A DNA stretch of 64,000 nucleotides from Pontivivens sp032464575 (GCA_032464575.1 JAWDKM010000007.1:124001-188000); one strand, 5' to 3'. Counted from the first letter of the stretch, positions 34,643 to 44,014 are shown. The notes: generated from the letters alone by a model not told the origin. Translations and numbers: made by a program.

Positions 34643-35221
34643 TCAGGCGCGTCCGGCGGCGGCGTGCAGCATCCCCGGCTCGATGCCGAGACGGGACAGG
34701 CAGGCCGACCACATCAGTTCGGACTGGGTACCGAACACGATCTCGCGCGACGCCTCCGTCGTCAGCCACGCACACTCCTTCAGCTCCTGCTCGAGCTGGC
34801 CGGGTCCCCAGCTCGAATGGCCGAGCGCCAGCATGGCCCGACGCGGCCCGCGTCCGCGGGCCAGATCGCGCAGCACGTCAACATTGCCGGTCATCGCGAA
34901 GTCGTCGCTGACCCGCAGCGTCGCGCGGTCGAGCGCATAGTCCGAGCTGTGCAGCACGAAGCCGCGGCTGGGCTCCACCGGTCCGCCGATCAGCACCGGC
35001 ACGTCCGCCTTGCGCACGATGCGCGGCAGCTTCAACTGCTCGGCCAGATCGGGAAAGGCAATGCCCTGCGCGGTGCGGTTGAGCACCAGTCCCATGGCCC
35101 CCTGGTCCGAATGGGTACAGACGAAGATCACCGACCCCTCGAAGCGCGGGTCGCCGATGGCAGGCGATGCAATCAGCAGCGCGCCGTCGAGGAAGGGGGA
35201 GCTTGGATCGGTTTCGAACAT
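34643..35221 (-). CDS. YqgE/AlgH family protein (DUF179)
   Basis: A 192-residue single-domain protein with the family pattern LDGALLIASPAIGDPRFEGS, VIFVCTHSDQGAMGLVLNR, IGGPVEPSRGFVLHSSDY and ALGHSSWGPGQLEQELKECA. YqgE proteins are conserved cytoplasmic proteins of uncertain biochemical role. It converges with the acetyltransferase gene (2 nt apart) and is divergent from the DsbD-domain gene. Confidence 0.92.
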   Translation of the reverse strand: MFETDPSSPFLDGALLIASPAIGDPRFEGSVIFVCTHSDQGAMGLVLNRTAQGIAFPDLAEQLKLPRIVRKADVPVLIGGPVEPSRGFVLHSSDYALDRATLRVSDDFAMTGNVDVLRDLARGRGPRRAMLALGHSSWGPGQLEQELKECAWLTTEASREIVFGTQSELMWSACLSRLGIEPGMLHAAAGRA

Positions 35222-35351
35222 GGACGACTAGCTGTCTTGACGCGTCCGGGAATCAAGCGCGGCGACATCTCGCCGATGTGATTTTCCATCTTGCGGCATG
35301 TCGGTATGTTTTTGGGATCATACGACCTATATCCGCCCGGAGTTTTCGACT

Positions 35352-36143
35352 TTGCAGCGTATCGCATGTTTTGCTCTCGTCCTCGCGACGGCCGCACCCG
35401 CCACTGCGCAGGACCACAGCCGCGTCGCCGTCCTGCCCGGCTGGCAGATGGAGGATGGCCGCTACCTCGCGGGGGTGGAGGTCACACTGGGTCCGGGGTG
35501 GAAGACCTACTGGCGCCAACCCGGCGAAGGGGGCATCCCGCCGGTCTTCGATTGGTCGGCCTCCTACAACGTCGCCTCGGTCGAAGCGGTGTGGCCGACC
35601 CCCGAAATCTTCGACACCTATGGCATGCGGACCCTGGGCTACAGCGATCGGGTGGTGTTCCCGATGATGCTGACGCCGGTCGACGCGACAGAGCCGGTGC
35701 GCGCGACACTCGCCATGTCCTACGGCGTCTGCTCCGACATCTGCATCCCGGCGCAGGCGGAGGCCGCGAACACGCTGACCCGAGGCGAGCCGGTGAATGT
35801 GTCGGTGCTCAGCGCGGCGCTGGACGCACGGGCGATCAGCCCGGAATCCGCGGGCGTCACCGGGGCGAGCTGCAACGTCGCGCCGGAGGGCGAGTACGCC
35901 TATTCGATCGAGGCGAACATCGGCTTCTCCGAAGCGGCGCCGGGCAATCTCGTCGCGGTATTCGAGGTGCCGGAGCCTGATTTGTGGATCAGCGCGCCGC
36001 AGGCGGCACCGCAAGGGGACACGCTCACGGCTGAAGCCCGCATGGACTGGTTCGGCGACGGACCGCTGGCGTTGGTGCGCGACGACATCCGCATCACCCT
36101 GATCGAACCCGGCGTGCGCAGTATCGAGATCAGCGGCTGTTGA
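35352..36143 (+). CDS. Secreted DsbD N-terminal domain-like protein
   Basis: A 263-residue protein if read from TTG at 35352, which has GGAG 9 nt upstream and begins exactly at a signal peptide (LQRIACFALVLATAAPATAQ). An ATG at 35298 would add 18 residues but lacks a ribosome-binding site. The body has GWKTYWRQPGEGGIPPVFDW and the Cys pair in MSYGVCSDICIPAQAE, the pattern of the periplasmic alpha domain of DsbD (thiol:disulfide interchange). No membrane DsbD part is attached or adjacent, so it may be an isolated redox or copper-handling domain. Confidence 0.82.
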   Translation: MQRIACFALVLATAAPATAQDHSRVAVLPGWQMEDGRYLAGVEVTLGPGWKTYWRQPGEGGIPPVFDWSASYNVASVEAVWPTPEIFDTYGMRTLGYSDRVVFPMMLTPVDATEPVRATLAMSYGVCSDICIPAQAEAANTLTRGEPVNVSVLSAALDARAISPESAGVTGASCNVAPEGEYAYSIEANIGFSEAAPGNLVAVFEVPEPDLWISAPQAAPQGDTLTAEARMDWFGDGPLALVRDDIRITLIEPGVRSIEISGC

Positions 36144-36157
36144 GACCGCCAGCCAGC

Positions 36158-36192
36158 CCCCGGCGGGGATATTTAGCGAAGAGAGAGGATCA
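36158..36192. repeat. Reversed copy of the CAAATA/CCCCGCCGG intergenic repeat
   Basis: Read on the minus strand it gives TCTCTCTTCGCTAAATATCC then CCGCCGGGG, closely matching 22957-22986. It lies between two convergent genes and its end includes the stop codon of the RND pump gene, again the place of a transcription terminator. Confidence 0.65.
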
Positions 36193-39100
36193 GGTCCGGA
36201 GCGCGGGCCGTGCGCGCAGGATCGCGAGGCCTGCGGCGAGGGTGTAGCCGACGAGGAAGATCGCGGCCGCACCGACTGCACCCTCCGGCACCACAGGCAG
36301 GAGGCCTGGGCGCAGCATGTGCACGATGGCAAGTGCCGTGGCCACTGCCGTCAGCCCCGCTGCCATCTTCAGCGGTCCCCGCACGCCGCGCCGTGCGCTG
36401 CGCAGCAGCCGCCCGACATCGGTCTGGATGCCCACGACGGCCGGGACCACCACCAGCACGAGGATCATTCCGAAGCCGAGGCCGTAGCAGAGCGTTATCA
36501 CCGTGGGCTTCAGGAACTCCGCCTGGATCGAGGTCTCGTAGAGCAGCGGCGCCAGCCCCAGCACCGTAGTAAGCGTCGTCAACAGCACCGGCCGCAGGCG
36601 GTCGGCTACCGCGTCCACCATCGCCGGAATGATCGCGCGGTCCTTCGCGTACTCGTCGATGGTGGTGATCAGCACGATGGAGTCGTTGATGATGATCCCC
36701 GTCATGCCGAGCAGGCCGACGACGGTGAACATGCTCAGCGGGACGTCCCAGATGTAGTGCCCCCAGATCGTGCCGATCAGGCCGAAGGGGATGATCGCCA
36801 TCACGACAAGGGGCCGCGACCAGCTCGAGAAGATCCAGCAGAGCGTGAGGTAGATCCCGAGCAGGCACAGGCCGAAGCCGATCAGCGCCTCGCTCAGGAA
36901 CTCCCGCTCCTGCTCGGCGAGGCCGGTCTGACGGTATTCGACGCCAAAGCGGTCGGCGATGGCGGGTACGATCTCGTCGGCCAGCCTCTGCGAGAACTCT
37001 GCAGCGGCCGCAGGATCGTCCTCGGACACCTGTCCGGTCACGGTTATGATCCTCAGCCCGTTCTCCCGCATCACGGTGGAAAAGCCGAGGCGCGTCTCGA
37101 CCGTGACGATCTCGCTGAGCGGAACCCAGCTCCCGGTCGGGGTGCGCAGACGCATTCGTTCGATGAAGTCGGCCGTCAGGTCGCTATCGGGCAACGCCAC
37201 GTCCACCGTGCCGGAGCGGGTGCCGGCGGGAAAGGTCACGGCCTCGATCCCGCCGAGGCGGCGGCCGAGTTCCCGCCCCACGGCCTCGATAGTGAAACCA
37301 AGCGCCGCGCCGCGGGGCGTGAGGTCGAGGATATACTCGGTCTTGTCGTAGGGCAGGTCATCCTCGACGCCGGAGATCACGGGCTCGCCCACCAGCTCCG
37401 CCTGCAACGCATTCGACGCGTCCTTCAGCGTCTGCGCGTCGGCGTTGAAGAACTGGACGGCGAGCGAGTCGCCTCCGGGGCCGGAGCCCCAGCGGCGGAA
37501 GCTCAGGGTCTCGAGCTTGGGCAGGCGCCGGATCTCATCCTCAATGGCCTGCTGCAGCTCCCGCGACGAGTAGGGCCGCAGGTCCGCGTCGATGATCTCG
37601 ATGGCGACGGCACCAAGCTGGTCAGGCGTCTTGCGGTCGGAACCGGAGATACCACGCCCCGCACTCCCCCCGATCTGGGCAAGGGCGAAGACGATGGGGT
37701 TGGCGCCGTACTCCTCCTCATAGCGCAGGCCGACGGCGTCGATCGCGCGCTGCAGTTCCTGCACCATCTCCATCGTTTCCTCCCGCGTGGTGCCGGAGAC
37801 CATGGTGACGTTGCCCGTGAGCTCCGACCGCTCGGGCGCGTTGAAGAAGCGCCAGACGACGTCGCCGCTGAAGAACATCGAGACCATGAAGAGGAGCAGC
37901 GCGATGGTCCCGCCCAGCACCGGATAACGCAGGAGGTGGACGAACTTCACGAAGGGGATGAAGGCGCGGTCGCGGACGATGCGGAAGCCCTTGTTGAACC
38001 AGTGGGACGGCAGGTCGTACCAGGCCACCTTGTCCCCCTGCGCCTCCAGCGCGTGGCGCATGTGCGCAGGCAGGATCAGGAAGCACTCGACGAGGCTCGC
38101 CGCCAGTACGACCGAGACGGTGAAGGGGATGTCGGCGATCAGCTCCCCGAACCGCCCGCCGATCACGACAAGGGCCGAGAAGGCGATGATCGTCGTGATG
38201 GTAGACGACAGGACCGGCAAGCTCATGCGCCGCGCCGCGTTGGTCGCCGCATCCACCGGGCTCTCGCGCAGGATGCGGCGCCGGAAATCGGCATGCTCCC
38301 CCACCACGATCGCATCGTCCACCACGATGCCGAGGCAGATGATCAGCGCGAAAAGCGAGATCATGTTGAGCGTGATGCCGAAGGCGTACATCAGCGCCAC
38401 CGTGGCCAGCATGGCCACCGGAATGCCGGCCGCCACCCAGAAGGCGGTGCGCGCGGACAGGAACAGGAATAGCAGTCCCACGACGAAGGCGAGACCGACG
38501 ATGCCGTTGTCGAGCAGGATGTCGAGGCGCCCGCTGATCGCGTCGGAGCGGGTGTTCGTCATGACGATGCGCACGCCCTCCGGCAGGGCGGGCTCCATGT
38601 CCGCGATGACCTGCTCGACGACGGCCTGCATCTCGATCGCATCGCCGTCGGAGGAGCGGTTCACCCGGATCGATACGGCCGGGTCGTCGCCGACGAAGTA
38701 GGCCCGCTCCCGGTTCGGCCCTTCCTCGAGCACGGCGGCGACGTCGCTCACACGCAAGGTCGTGCCGTCGGCCTCGGTCCGGATGGCGATGGCACCGATC
38801 TCCTCGGCCGTGCGGCGCTCGACGCCTGTCCGCACGCGGGCGCCACCGCTCGCCAGCTCGCCCGCCGGGTCGGTTTCGGCACTTTCGGTGATGGCCTGCG
38901 CGATCTCGGACAGGGTGATGTCGTTGCGGATAAGGCTCGCTTCGGGAACGGTGACGGAGATCTCGGGCGCCTCGATGCCGGAGATGGTGGTCCGCGTTAC
39001 CCCTTCGCGGAACAGGCGGGCGACGAACTCGTCTCCGTAGCGGCCAAGCTGCTCGATCCCCACGGGGCCGGTGATGGCGACATCCGTCACAAGGTCGCGC

Positions 39101-39489
39101 CAGGCACCCTGCCGCACCTCCGGCTCCTCGGCCTCGTCGGGCAGGGTGGTGACACCGTTCACCGCCGTCTCCACATCGGCGACGGCGCGGGTCATGTCCC
39201 AGTTCGGCTCGAATTCGAGCTCGATGCGGGCGGAGCCCTCGGTTGCGGTGGCCGAGCTTTCGATAACACCGTCGACGGCGAGAAGCGCGGGTTCGAGGGG
39301 CGCGACGATGGCATTGTCCACGTCCTCCGGCCCCGCCCCGTCCCACGTAACGGACACGGTAACGTCGTCGACCACCACGTCGGGAAAGAACTGTGAGCGG
39401 ATCTGCGTCGTCGCCGCGAAGCCCAACGCCACCATGACGACAAGGATCAGGTTGGCGGCGGTGCGGTGACGGACGAAATAGGCCAGCAT
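36190..39489 (-). CDS. RND efflux pump inner-membrane transporter (AcrB/HAE1-like)
   Basis: A 1099-residue protein with the RND layout: TM1 (RTAANLILVVMVALGFA), first large periplasmic loop, TM2-6, TM7, second loop, TM8-12. The proton-relay Asp pair is in LGIVVDDAIVVGEHADF in TM4, and TM10-11 shows LLGMTGIIINDSIVLITTID. It would export hydrophobic compounds using the proton gradient, together with the adaptor encoded 4 nt upstream. No outer-membrane TolC partner is in the window. The start at 39489 (MLAYFVRHRTAAN) follows homologues. Confidence 0.93.
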   Translation of the reverse strand: MLAYFVRHRTAANLILVVMVALGFAATTQIRSQFFPDVVVDDVTVSVTWDGAGPEDVDNAIVAPLEPALLAVDGVIESSATATEGSARIELEFEPNWDMTRAVADVETAVNGVTTLPDEAEEPEVRQGAWRDLVTDVAITGPVGIEQLGRYGDEFVARLFREGVTRTTISGIEAPEISVTVPEASLIRNDITLSEIAQAITESAETDPAGELASGGARVRTGVERRTAEEIGAIAIRTEADGTTLRVSDVAAVLEEGPNRERAYFVGDDPAVSIRVNRSSDGDAIEMQAVVEQVIADMEPALPEGVRIVMTNTRSDAISGRLDILLDNGIVGLAFVVGLLFLFLSARTAFWVAAGIPVAMLATVALMYAFGITLNMISLFALIICLGIVVDDAIVVGEHADFRRRILRESPVDAATNAARRMSLPVLSSTITTIIAFSALVVIGGRFGELIADIPFTVSVVLAASLVECFLILPAHMRHALEAQGDKVAWYDLPSHWFNKGFRIVRDRAFIPFVKFVHLLRYPVLGGTIALLLFMVSMFFSGDVVWRFFNAPERSELTGNVTMVSGTTREETMEMVQELQRAIDAVGLRYEEEYGANPIVFALAQIGGSAGRGISGSDRKTPDQLGAVAIEIIDADLRPYSSRELQQAIEDEIRRLPKLETLSFRRWGSGPGGDSLAVQFFNADAQTLKDASNALQAELVGEPVISGVEDDLPYDKTEYILDLTPRGAALGFTIEAVGRELGRRLGGIEAVTFPAGTRSGTVDVALPDSDLTADFIERMRLRTPTGSWVPLSEIVTVETRLGFSTVMRENGLRIITVTGQVSEDDPAAAAEFSQRLADEIVPAIADRFGVEYRQTGLAEQEREFLSEALIGFGLCLLGIYLTLCWIFSSWSRPLVVMAIIPFGLIGTIWGHYIWDVPLSMFTVVGLLGMTGIIINDSIVLITTIDEYAKDRAIIPAMVDAVADRLRPVLLTTLTTVLGLAPLLYETSIQAEFLKPTVITLCYGLGFGMILVLVVVPAVVGIQTDVGRLLRSARRGVRGPLKMAAGLTAVATALAIVHMLRPGLLPVVPEGAVGAAAIFLVGYTLAAGLAILRARPALRT

Positions 39490-39493
39490 CGCC

Positions 39494-40969
39494 CTATCCC
39501 CCCATCCGGCGTTCGAGCCGCTCGACGACCTGCCGCGGCACCTCGTCCTCCGACAAGGCGCCGAGCATCCGGCTGCGCGCATCGGGCGGCATGCTGGAAT
39601 CGCCCTCGACGAACGCGCGCAAGCGGGCCCGGCGGTCCGGCGCCAGGGAGATCATCTCCGGCAGGGCGGCGCTGACCTGAACGGCGTCCGCGACCTCCGG
39701 CCGCTCGACGGGCTCGATGCGGATACCGGGGCCGAGCTGCGGGCGGACCTCGCGGACGTAGCGCGCACCCTCCGGCGCGTCGGCGATGATGACATCGTCG
39801 CCCTGGCGACGCATCAGGCGAACCGGCATCACGCTCAGCCGGTTTTCCTCATCGGCGATGAGCAGTTCGGAGCGGGAGGTGAGTGCGCTCGCGGGAAGGA
39901 CCGCAACGTTCTCCAGCGGCGGCTCCGCGATGCGCACGCTCACGAAGTCGCCGGGCCGCAGCACGGCCGTGCCCTGATCGACGATGCGTGCATAGATCAG
40001 CCGGCCGGTCTGGCCCTCGGCCACCTGTGCCCCGGCCCGCTCGATCAGACCCGGCACCTCAAACGGGACACCGTCGAGGTCGAGCGAGACGATAACGGCG
40101 AGCTCCGAGAGCCGGCCGGCATCGTCGAGCAGGCGCGCGAACTGTGCATTCGTCACCTGGAAGGCCACGTCTAGCGCCGCGGGGTCGATCAGCTCGCCCA
40201 CCTGTTCATTCTGGCTGACCCTGCGGCCGAGCACCGCCGTGACCTCGGCCAGCAGGCCCGGAAAGGGCGCAGTGACACGGGTATCGGCCAGCGTCCGCTC
40301 CGCGTCGGCGAGCGCGATCTCGGCCCGCGCGACGGAAATCTCGGCCCGCGCGATCGCGCTTTCCTGCACGAGCACCGCCTGTCGGCGCGAGACGACGGTC
40401 TGCTCCGCCTGGCTCAAGGAGAGCTCCGCCTCTTCCGTCGTCGCCGCCGTGCCGACCCCGCGGCCCTGCAGGTTGCGCTGACGGTCGAGGGAGGCGCGGC
40501 GGAGTTCGCGCTGGACCTCGGCCGCCACAAGTTCATCCTCAGCGAGCTGCAGGGCGGCGCGCGCCTCGGTCAGCGTCGCCTCGGCCTCCCGCAGTTCGGT
40601 CTCGGCCCGGTCCCGGGCGGTGCGGGCCTCGGCCGGGTCGATCTGATAGAGGAGTTCCCCCTCCTCCACTGCGCTGCCATTGGTGAACTGTTCGGCCAGT
40701 TCGGTGATCGTTCCGGCCGCGGGCGCGCGCAGTTCTAGGATGCGCGCGCCCTCAACCTCGCCGTAGGACTGGATCACCGGTTCGGCGCGGCCATTCTCGA
40801 TCACCCCGAGGGCCGCGGAGTAGGAACGCTCGCCACCACCCCGGCCGAAGCGCGAACCGTCATTCTCCGCCTGCCGCGCGGTCTGCAATGTGACGAGTCC
40901 GACCCCGATCAGGCCGACGGTCGCGAACACCAGGAACAGGCCGAGCAGGCCGCGCAGCAGAAACCGCAT
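39494..40969 (-). CDS. RND efflux periplasmic adaptor (membrane fusion protein)
   Basis: A 491-residue protein anchored by an N-terminal hydrophobic segment (LLGLFLVFATVGLIGVGLV). A lipoyl/barrel-sandwich half is seen at ELRAPAAGTITELAEQ, then a long Ala/Glu-rich alpha hairpin (about residues 115-215), then the return lipoyl part with TRVTAPFPGLLAEVTAVLGR and beta-barrel regions. It links the RND pump to an outer-membrane channel. It begins 88 nt after moaB on the same strand and is coupled with the pump gene. Confidence 0.92.
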   Translation of the reverse strand: MRFLLRGLLGLFLVFATVGLIGVGLVTLQTARQAENDGSRFGRGGGERSYSAALGVIENGRAEPVIQSYGEVEGARILELRAPAAGTITELAEQFTNGSAVEEGELLYQIDPAEARTARDRAETELREAEATLTEARAALQLAEDELVAAEVQRELRRASLDRQRNLQGRGVGTAATTEEAELSLSQAEQTVVSRRQAVLVQESAIARAEISVARAEIALADAERTLADTRVTAPFPGLLAEVTAVLGRRVSQNEQVGELIDPAALDVAFQVTNAQFARLLDDAGRLSELAVIVSLDLDGVPFEVPGLIERAGAQVAEGQTGRLIYARIVDQGTAVLRPGDFVSVRIAEPPLENVAVLPASALTSRSELLIADEENRLSVMPVRLMRRQGDDVIIADAPEGARYVREVRPQLGPGIRIEPVERPEVADAVQVSAALPEMISLAPDRRARLRAFVEGDSSMPPDARSRMLGALSEDEVPRQVVERLERRMGG

Positions 40970-41057
40970 CTATCAACTCCCCCGAGCCCCACGCGCGGGC
41001 CGTCACAAGGATTATACGCCCAAGCGCGCAGCTTCCGTCACTTCCCGCCGATAAAAA

Positions 41058-41588
41058 TCACTTGCGCCGCTTGTGTTCCTCCAACCGGGGCATGATCTCG
41101 ACGAAATTGCAGGGCATGTGGCGGTAATCGAGCTGGTGCGCGAGGATCTCGTCCCAGCCGTCCTTGCAGGCACCGGGCGAGCCCGGGAGGGCGAACATGT
41201 ACGTCCCCTGCGCGACGCCGCCGCAGGCACGGGACTGCACGGCCGACGTGCCGATCTTCCCGACGGAGATATGGGTGAAGAGCGTGGAGAAGGCATCGAT
41301 CTCCTTCTCGTAGACGTCGCGATGTGCCTCGACCGTGACGTCGCGTCCCGTGAGGCCGGTGCCGCCGGTGGAGATCACCACATCTACGTCCGGATCCGCC
41401 GCCCAGCGTCGCAGCCTGTCGGCGATCGTCGCCCGGTCGTCACGGACGATGTCGCGCGTAGCGAGGTGATGGCCGGCGCGGGTCAGACGTTCGACGAGCA
41501 CGTCGCCGGAACGGTCGTCTTCGGCCGAACGGGTATCGCTGACCGTCAGCACGGCGATGCGGACCGGGATGAAGTCGCGTGAGCTCAA
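41058..41588 (-). CDS. moaB: MoaB-like molybdopterin biosynthesis protein
   Basis: A 176-residue MogA/MoaB-fold protein with PVRIAVLTVSDTRSAEDDRS at the N-terminus, VVISTGGTGLTGRDVT (the conserved GGTG) and MFALPGSPGACKDGWDEIL. MoaB-type proteins adenylylate molybdopterin or are paralogues of unknown role. I chose a TTG start at 41588 with AGGAG upstream; it overlaps the UDG stop (TTGA), indicating coupling. The open frame further upstream lies inside the UDG gene. Confidence 0.9.
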   Translation of the reverse strand: MSSRDFIPVRIAVLTVSDTRSAEDDRSGDVLVERLTRAGHHLATRDIVRDDRATIADRLRRWAADPDVDVVISTGGTGLTGRDVTVEAHRDVYEKEIDAFSTLFTHISVGKIGTSAVQSRACGGVAQGTYMFALPGSPGACKDGWDEILAHQLDYRHMPCNFVEIMPRLEEHKRRK

Positions 41589-42394
41589 GTGCCTGTCTCC
41601 TCGTGTGCGAGCCGTGCCTTTACCTCGAGCAGGTCCTGCCACGCGGCCCGCTTCTGCTCGCCCCGGCGCAGGAGCGCGGCCGGATGGAACGTCGCAATCG
41701 CCGGGATGCCCGCCACCTCGCGCCACTGCCCCCGCATGGCGGTAATACCACGCTCGACTTCGAAGAGCGTCTTCATCGCGGAGTTGCCCATCAGAAGCAG
41801 GATGTCGGGTGCCGCGAGCTCGATATGGCGGCGCAGGAAGGCCTTCATCATCGCCATTTCCTCGACGGTCGGATCTCGGTTCTGCGGGGGCCGCCACGGC
41901 AGGACGTTGGTGATGTAGACGCCCTGGTCGGGTGACGCTGCACTGCGGTCGTGCCCGATGGCCGCCAGCATCCGGTCGAGGAGCTGACCGGCACGGCCGA
42001 CAAATGGCCGGCCGACCCGGTCCTCCTCACGGCCGGGCGCTTCGCCGACGATCATCAGGCGCGCTTCCGGGTGCCCATCCGCGAAGACGAAGCTGCGGGC
42101 ACCAAGCTTCAGCTCGCAGCCATCGAACTGCTCCATCGCGGCGGCGAGCGCCCGGAGGTCGGTTGCAGCGGTGGCGAGTTGCTGCGCGGCGGCGACGTGT
42201 GATGCAGTGTCCTGCACGTCGGGAGGGTCCGAAGGGGGAGCCTCCGGCCGGGCGGGCGGCGGAGCGGACTCCAGTCCGTAGCGATCGACGGGGTCATCCG
42301 CGATGCACTCGTCGACGCCGACGTCGAATTGCCAGGCAAGCGCCGCCAGAAGCGTGGCGGCATCATTGGAGATATGGCGATTCTCGTCGATCAT
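41585..42394 (-). CDS. Uracil-DNA glycosylase, family 4/5-like
   Basis: A 269-residue DNA repair enzyme that removes uracil. The catalytic region is LMIVGEAPGREEDRVGRPFV then GRAGQLLDRML, followed by YITNVLPWRPPQNRDPT and TFHPAALLRRGE. The Cys pattern for a 4Fe-4S cluster found in canonical family 4 enzymes is not evident, so this is probably the cluster-free alphaproteobacterial variant. An N-terminal extension of about 60 residues is Pro/Ala-rich. The start overlaps the upstream zinc-ribbon gene by 32 nt. Confidence 0.9.
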   Translation of the reverse strand: MIDENRHISNDAATLLAALAWQFDVGVDECIADDPVDRYGLESAPPPARPEAPPSDPPDVQDTASHVAAAQQLATAATDLRALAAAMEQFDGCELKLGARSFVFADGHPEARLMIVGEAPGREEDRVGRPFVGRAGQLLDRMLAAIGHDRSAASPDQGVYITNVLPWRPPQNRDPTVEEMAMMKAFLRRHIELAAPDILLLMGNSAMKTLFEVERGITAMRGQWREVAGIPAIATFHPAALLRRGEQKRAAWQDLLEVKARLAHEETGT

Positions 42395-43193
42395 GGTGTC
42401 GGAAGCGTATCTCGCGGAGCGGCGGAACCTCAACTCGACGCGGATCGGTTGGGCAAGGTACCGGTGCTATGCTGCATGTCCATAACTCGTGTTGGTCGGC
42501 ATGGATCTTCAGAATGCGCCTTTGGGCGCGCAGCGCGTGCCACGCGGCATAGAGATGCAGATATCGGGTCGCGGGGCCTCGAAAACGCGCGACGAAGGTT
42601 TGCAGCGCATCGGATATCCCCCGCAGGCGCGCCAACCTCTGAACGGCATTGGGTCTTTCCAGTGAGCGTGCAGCCGCGCGTCCGGCAGCCAGTCGAATTT
42701 CACCGTTGGCAGCGTCGCTCAAGACCCAGACACGCCACTCACTTCCTTGGATCGGGGCATATGAGTCGATCCACCTCGCCCGCGGCGGCCGGGGCCAGCG
42801 ATGAGGTGCCTGTTCGTGCCGGACCCATTCGCGAGACCCCTTTCGGCTTTCGCGCGTCGTCACTGCCTCCAGAACTGACGGCCGCGTTCGTCGCGGCTCG
42901 GTATGAGCAAGCAAGTGAAGACGCCACCTCCAGACTGTCGTACGATGCAGACCGTATTTGCACGCGAAGGCGCGAATGGAGCTGGGAGACGCCGAAAGCA
43001 TGTCGGCCAACAGGAGGAGGAGAGGTCCGGCCTGGTGAATGTGCCTTAAGACGCACGGCCTTTCGACACGGGTTCGGCCGCAATCACAGCAGCGTTTTCG
43101 TCGGTGCCCGGCAGCGCTCCGTCCCCAACCAACGGTCCGGCCGCCGCAATCCGCACACGCAGTCGAGCTAGTCGATATCTCCCGCGATGTCAT
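42363..43193 (-). CDS. Zinc-ribbon plus HTH protein, transposase-derived in appearance
   Basis: A 276-residue basic protein. The N-terminus has two CxxC pairs (CADCGG and CCDCGR, 19 residues between pairs), then a helix-turn-helix (ASPSSIRAFACKYGLHRTTV, then WRWRLHLL). This order resembles the DNA-binding half of IS1595/IS1-type transposases. The rest (about 150 residues) shows no DDE/DDD triad that I can recognise. No terminal inverted repeats or target duplication are evident around it. It may be a degenerate or domesticated transposase. Its end overlaps the UDG start, and an AT-richer patch lies just upstream (43195-43275). Confidence 0.55.
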   Translation of the reverse strand: MTSREISTSSTACADCGGRTVGWGRSAAGHRRKRCCDCGRTRVERPCVLRHIHQAGPLLLLLADMLSASPSSIRAFACKYGLHRTTVWRWRLHLLAHTEPRRTRPSVLEAVTTRESRKGSREWVRHEQAPHRWPRPPRARWIDSYAPIQGSEWRVWVLSDAANGEIRLAAGRAAARSLERPNAVQRLARLRGISDALQTFVARFRGPATRYLHLYAAWHALRAQRRILKIHADQHELWTCSIAPVPCPTDPRRVEVPPLREIRFRHHDRRESPYLQ

Positions 43194-43282
43194 GCATCCT
43201 TCGTCGCAGCGAAATCAGAACAAATCGCAAACAAATCCGACGAACAACACGACTTGGGGACATAAGTGCAGCGAACCGAACG

Positions 43283-43912
43283 CTACGCGACCATCGTTCC
43301 CCGCGCCTCACACCGCGCCATCCAATCGTGCGTCGCGGTATGCGTCTCCGGCACCTCGACACGGATCAGCCTCATGAAGCCAACGGTGCAGATCGCCGTG
43401 ATGTCCGCTACGGAGAACCGATCTCCGATAAGCCAAGGCCCGTCCGCCAGGCTTCGCTCCAGCCAGGCCAACCCATCCTGCACCTTGGCAGCATTGAACG
43501 CGGCCCATTCGGGGCACTGCTCCCCCTCGAGCACTTTCATCGCCGGTATTCCGTGCCGCGCGACGGCGGCAATCGGAAGCATGAGCTGAAACTCCACGCG
43601 CCGCGACCACATCTCGATCCGTGCAGTCTCGAGCGGATCGCGCCCCAGCAGGTTCGGCTCGAGGTGCAGGGCCTCGACGTACCGGCAGATCGCCACCGTC
43701 TCCGTCAGGATCGTACCGTCCGAAAGTTCGAGCGCCGGGACGTTGTGGGAGCCCATCTTTGAAAGGTACCGATCGTCGAACTGCTGTCCCGCCATGATAT
43801 CGACCTGCGACGTCGGCAATTCGACGCCCTTTTCCGCAAGGAATATGCGAACGCGGCGGGGGTTCGGGGCGCGCGGCGTGTCGTAGAGCATGACGGGACG
43901 GGGCAAGTTCAT
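43283..43912 (-). CDS. Glutathione S-transferase family protein
   Basis: A 209-residue protein. The thioredoxin-like N-terminal half includes LYDTPRAPNPRRVRIFLAEK, the cis-Pro region HNVPALELSDGTILTETVAI; the all-helical C-terminal half has WLIGDRFSVADITAICTVGF, the N-capping box of GSTs. The active-site Ser/Tyr position is not clear. GGAGG precedes the ATG. It stands alone and its role is unknown. Confidence 0.9.
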   Translation of the reverse strand: MNLPRPVMLYDTPRAPNPRRVRIFLAEKGVELPTSQVDIMAGQQFDDRYLSKMGSHNVPALELSDGTILTETVAICRYVEALHLEPNLLGRDPLETARIEMWSRRVEFQLMLPIAAVARHGIPAMKVLEGEQCPEWAAFNAAKVQDGLAWLERSLADGPWLIGDRFSVADITAICTVGFMRLIRVEVPETHTATHDWMARCEARGTMVA

Positions 43913-43959
43913 GAGCAGTCCTCCGGGGTTTTGCCCCAGGGTGTCGCCACACCCGGTCG

Positions 43960-43994
43960 AAATAAAGAAGGCCGCACCATCGGGCGCGGCCTTC
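43960..43994 (-). terminator. Intrinsic terminator of the PRC-barrel gene
   Basis: On the minus strand, GAAGGCCGC and GCGGCCTTC form a perfect 9-bp stem with a 10-nt loop, followed by TTTATTT. It lies about 20 nt beyond the stop of the minus-strand PRC-barrel gene. Confidence 0.85.
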
Positions 43995-44014
43995 GACAGG
44001 TCATGTGCTACGGA

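Noticed and set aside
36319..38472. Long open frame on the plus strand over the RND pump gene
   Set aside because: The antisense RND protein has all expected motifs; this frame is rich in His/Arg/Asp and matches no family.
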